Source: Sphingosinicella xenopeptidilytica
GTDB lineage: Bacteria; Pseudomonadota; Alphaproteobacteria; Sphingomonadales; Sphingomonadaceae
DNA length: 64,000 bases
Direction: 5' to 3'
Assembly: GCF_042676985.1 (NCBI RefSeq)
Contig: NZ_JBHTIK010000005.1
Location: forward strand, 62,001 to 126,000
In this document: one piece after another, positions 61,617-64,000 of the stretch
Numbering within the stretch: position 1 is the first letter of the stretch
Layout: each line of letters opens with the position of its first letter
Notes under the pieces: model-generated
Databases searched by the model: none
Told to the model about the DNA's origin: nothing
Seen by the model: only the letters and a program-made list of their open reading frames with translations
Position numbers and translations under genes: made by a program

Positions 61617-62075
61617 TCAGTTCACTTCGGAGGCAATGAAGTTTAGGATGTCCTCTACGGCAAAGAATGCTTCCCGTTCGAAGGGATGAAATCGCATGGT
61701 GGCAGCCTTTTCCACGAATGCCGTCAATTCGGGCAGAGAATCCACTGCGAGCGCGTGCCCATTCTCGTGCATGAAGCGCGCTATGTCACTCTGGTGGGGG
61801 TCCAGCCGGTCAGTGTTGGGCACGATCACCAGCGATTTTCTCATATCCAGTAGTCGGTAGATTGATCCCGCGCCAGCGTGAGTGATAATAACGTCGGCCC
61901 ACGCGTAGAAGCGGTCTATTTGGTTAGTATAGTCGAAAACTTGGAAACTGTCAGGATGCGGTCCGCCCGACCCCACCTGCAACACACATTCATGTGTGCG
62001 GAAATACTCATTTTCCGCGATATACTGGACGAGGCTGTCAAAACGCGTCGTGCCGACGGTGACGAATATCTTCAC
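61617..62075 (-). CDS. PssE/Alg13-like glycosyltransferase subunit
   Basis: The 152-residue protein matches the C-terminal, nucleotide-sugar-binding half of a GT28-type transferase: MKIFVTVGTTRFDSLVQYI and THAGAGSIYRLLDMRKSLVIVPN, the Alg13 signature. In exopolysaccharide operons PssE/EpsF acts with PssD/EpsE. GTG start overlaps the upstream subunit's stop (GTGA), so the two are co-translated. The linked sugar is unknown. Base composition is lower in GC than the rest of the window. Confidence 0.88.
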   Translation of the reverse strand: MKIFVTVGTTRFDSLVQYIAENEYFRTHECVLQVGSGGPHPDSFQVFDYTNQIDRFYAWADVIITHAGAGSIYRLLDMRKSLVIVPNTDRLDPHQSDIARFMHENGHALAVDSLPELTAFVEKAATMRFHPFEREAFFAVEDILNFIASEVN

Positions 62076-62560
62076 AGTAGGCCGCCGTAAATTGCATCGG
62101 GATAGTGTTTTTTCAGATTGCGATTCTGAATATAAAAGCGGTCGGCTAACCGGTACATTATCCGTCCGGTCAGGGAACTGGTCTCGAAGCGCGACCAGGA
62201 TTCCAAAAATATTATGCGTGTTCTCATCAGCTTGAGAAGCATGGCCGGCACCACGGCGATTCCCGGACCCGTGGAGACCATGCCCACGATACGATAACGA
62301 AATACCAATCGTACGACAAGATTCACCGAATGTACAAAGCTGAGCGGCGCAGTCATCAGTGACTTCAGGTGACTGTGCTTGTCACGCACCGCATTCTGTG
62401 AATGACTTGGAAATCCATCCAGAGCGTCGTCGTTCTCGCAGATGCCTACCACCAACAGACCGCGATGTTCCAGTCCGGGTTTGAGCAGCTCATAAAGGCG
62501 TTTCATCTGCGCACGATGACCACCTTCACCGTAGATAAGCAGAATAGCTGTGGGCCTCAT
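62072..62560 (-). CDS. PssD/Alg14-like membrane-anchor subunit
   Basis: The 162-residue partner carries the acceptor-binding half: AILLIYGEGGHRAQMKRLYELL, VRLVFRYRIVGMVSTGPGIAVVPAMLLKLM and IIFLESWSRFETSSLTGRIMYRL, the Alg14/PssD pattern with a membrane-associated helix. It ends with YPDAIYGGLL. AT-rich codons match the neighbouring locus. 179 bases without a gene separate it from the wzz-like gene. Confidence 0.87.
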   Translation of the reverse strand: MRPTAILLIYGEGGHRAQMKRLYELLKPGLEHRGLLVVGICENDDALDGFPSHSQNAVRDKHSHLKSLMTAPLSFVHSVNLVVRLVFRYRIVGMVSTGPGIAVVPAMLLKLMRTRIIFLESWSRFETSSLTGRIMYRLADRFYIQNRNLKKHYPDAIYGGLL

Positions 62561-62739
62561 ACAGGTTTCCCTGTCAGTCGTTTATCGAGCATCGTGTATT
62601 CATGCCATGCGCATACCCACTGGCCTTGTTCAGTCGGAAACGACATAATTGTTGACTTTACGAATGTCGTGAAATTGGTATTTAAATAATGATATAATAA
62701 TCCCCTATATTCCTTGTATATTTATAACGTTTTCCATCA

Positions 62740-63693
62740 TTATTTCGGCATCATGCTTAGGCGAAACTTTATTAAAACCCATGCAAGACCAAGAAGGCCA
62801 CCCGCAAATGCTGATGCTAAGCAGATAAGCGATCGGAAAGGGCCGTCCTTCTCATCTGGCTTGGATGGTGTATCTATAATGTCAAACGCGGCATTCGGAC
62901 TAGTGCCATGCATGGACATTATTCTGATATGTCCTATAGCGGAATTTATTAATTCATTTTTTATGCTAAGCAAAGGTTCTGTGGCAATAGCTTTTCGAAG
63001 GGAGTTTGCTATCGATCTGGATTTTCTATATTGTCGATCAGATACATAATAATTGAGATCATCTATAAATTTTTTAAGTATTTTTTGCGACCTTTCCGGA
63101 GAAACGTGACGAAAATCTACCAATATTACCCCTGTTTCAAATTCTCTAGTAATATTAATGCGCTCTCGAAAAATTCTATAAAGATCAGTCTCATTTGGTT
63201 TATGGCTTTCGCCATTTATTTTTGTAGACCAAGTCTTGGTGGATAGGGAATAAATAGAGTTGTCCCATATTAAGCGGTTTGTATCGCGATTCCAGCCGCT
63301 GACGGCGGCAAGTTCAGGTGCAAGATTATGCTTGGCTATGAAGTATAAAACAAAGTCTCGCGATTTGGCATATTCTATCGTGAGGTCAACCGGGTCAATC
63401 AATTTGGCCCCTCCTCCTGTCAGGCCGAGGAGGCGTCCGCCCAACGAACCGGACACCGAGCGGTCAGCGTTCAGGCTGTATAAATATTCGCTAGGCGCCA
63501 GCGCGGCCTCGCTAACATACTGGTCAGGGAACATGAGTGAGATACCCGCCGCGCCTACGCCAGAGACTGCCGCCATGGCAATTGGAAGGTAGAGGCGCCG
63601 CCGCAGAAAATCCCAAGCGAGCGTAAGCGACGTTTGAGATAGCATCTGATCATCCGGTGGCGTGACGTGGTATTCACGCAACTGCTCATTCAT
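62740..63693 (-). CDS. Wzz-like polysaccharide chain-length determinant
   Basis: A 317-residue inner-membrane protein with the Wzz layout: a first transmembrane helix (about 33-55, YLPIAMAAVSGVGAAGISLM), a long periplasmic part to about 285, and a second helix near the end (LICLASAFAGGLLGLAWVLI). It lacks a kinase domain. FPDQYVSEAALAPSEYLY and FVDDLNYYVSDRQYRKSR-type segments (ILKKFIDDLNYYVSDRQYR) are typical. It regulates chain length or export of the polysaccharide. Codon use is AT-rich. Confidence 0.85.
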   Translation of the reverse strand: MNEQLREYHVTPPDDQMLSQTSLTLAWDFLRRRLYLPIAMAAVSGVGAAGISLMFPDQYVSEAALAPSEYLYSLNADRSVSGSLGGRLLGLTGGGAKLIDPVDLTIEYAKSRDFVLYFIAKHNLAPELAAVSGWNRDTNRLIWDNSIYSLSTKTWSTKINGESHKPNETDLYRIFRERINITREFETGVILVDFRHVSPERSQKILKKFIDDLNYYVSDRQYRKSRSIANSLRKAIATEPLLSIKNELINSAIGHIRIMSMHGTSPNAAFDIIDTPSKPDEKDGPFRSLICLASAFAGGLLGLAWVLIKFRLSMMPK

Positions 63694-63846
63694 GGTTGAC
63701 GGCTGCTTCCCGTTTCCTACGTCGATGAAACCCCGACGCTGCTGAATTATTTGGCGGGAGCATATAGCGCTTAGGCTCGGTATTGGGCAACTTCAATTGA
63801 CGCAATATGCTTGCGAAAACGTTCTTGCTTTGACTAAACCCGGCGA

Positions 63847-64000
63847 ATGAAAATTCTCTACGTCGTAAACGGCTATCCGACACTAAAAAATCCTCAGTTT
63901 TGTTGTTTTGTCAAGGAGCAAGTCGATGAGGTCGCGGCATCCGGCGTAGACTTCGAGCTATGCAATATCGAAGGTCGCGGGATCTTGAAGTACCTTCGCG
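63847..64000 (+). CDS. Glycosyltransferase, N-terminus only (cut by window edge)
   Basis: The ATG at 63847 opens a frame of 51 codons starting MKILYVVNGYPTLKNPQFCC, typical of the N-terminal Rossmann fold of GT4-type transferases (VVNGYPT with a following helix, KEQVDEVAASGVDFEL). It is divergent from the wzz-like gene. The rest is missing, so the donor and acceptor cannot be inferred. Confidence 0.7.
   Translation, partial: MKILYVVNGYPTLKNPQFCCFVKEQVDEVAASGVDFELCNIEGRGILKYLR

Noticed and set aside
63686..63883. A 65-codon frame on the minus strand, overlapping the starts of the wzz-like and partial glycosyltransferase genes
   Set aside because: No motif, no ribosome binding site, and it overlaps the better-supported ATG at 63847.

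Overview
This is a high-GC chromosomal window with dense, conserved housekeeping genes. Gene content and order point to an alphaproteobacterium, most likely in the Sphingomonadales. The evidence is hemD-hemC back to back with tsaD, the rimP-nusA-rnpM-infB-rbfA-truB-rpsO-pnp chain, the rsmB-rpe-heparinase-purH series, coaBC-ubiB-ubiE opposite mutM, rpsT followed by dnaA, and a PEP-CTERM exported protein. The genus call is inference; no rRNA, tRNA, CRISPR array, insertion sequence or prophage was recognised.

Layout. 1-3.7 kb: heme synthesis (hemC, hemD, start of a mitofilin-like gene) facing tsaD-gpsA. 3.8-5.3 kb: a PEP-CTERM trypsin-like protease behind a sigma-54-type promoter, then a tiny SDHAF4-like gene. 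5.4-15.7 kb: SDR, htpX, rsmB, rpe, heparinase-like protein, purH, trmB, a crotonase lacking its catalytic glutamates, and a PQQ-type sugar dehydrogenase. 15.9-27.1 kb: the transcription/translation operon rimP to pnp, interrupted between rbfA and truB by a VapBC-type toxin-antitoxin pair, thymidine kinase and a small exported protein. 27.2-38.1 kb: a nitronate monooxygenase-like flavoprotein with an added cysteine cluster, a hydroxyacid dehydrogenase, and the moeB-dut-coaBC-ubiB-ubiE strand. 38.2-48.7 kb: rpsT, dnaA, a thioesterase plus glyoxalase I/II and gamma-glutamyltransferase (thiol metabolism), then membrane and hydrolase genes. 48.8-56.9 kb: thrS, a GT-C type membrane protein, infC starting at ATT, an old yellow enzyme, an EamA exporter, and an HTH regulator divergent from a small membrane protein. 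57.1-60.1 kb: isocitrate lyase divergent from a RamB/ScfR-type regulator. 60.2-64 kb: UDP-glucose dehydrogenase and the edge of an AT-rich exopolysaccharide locus (PssE/PssD-like, Wzz-like, a partial glycosyltransferase).

Most genes are packed with ATGA, GTGA or TTGA stop-start overlaps, so translational coupling is probably common. I did not find an obviously new multi-gene system. The best leads are the sigma-54 promoter of the PEP-CTERM protease, the self-contained toxin-antitoxin promoter/operator inside the ribosome operon, the structured pnp leader, the cysteine cluster in the nitronate monooxygenase-like protein, the mosaic 3' end of ugd, and the palindrome cluster behind aceA.
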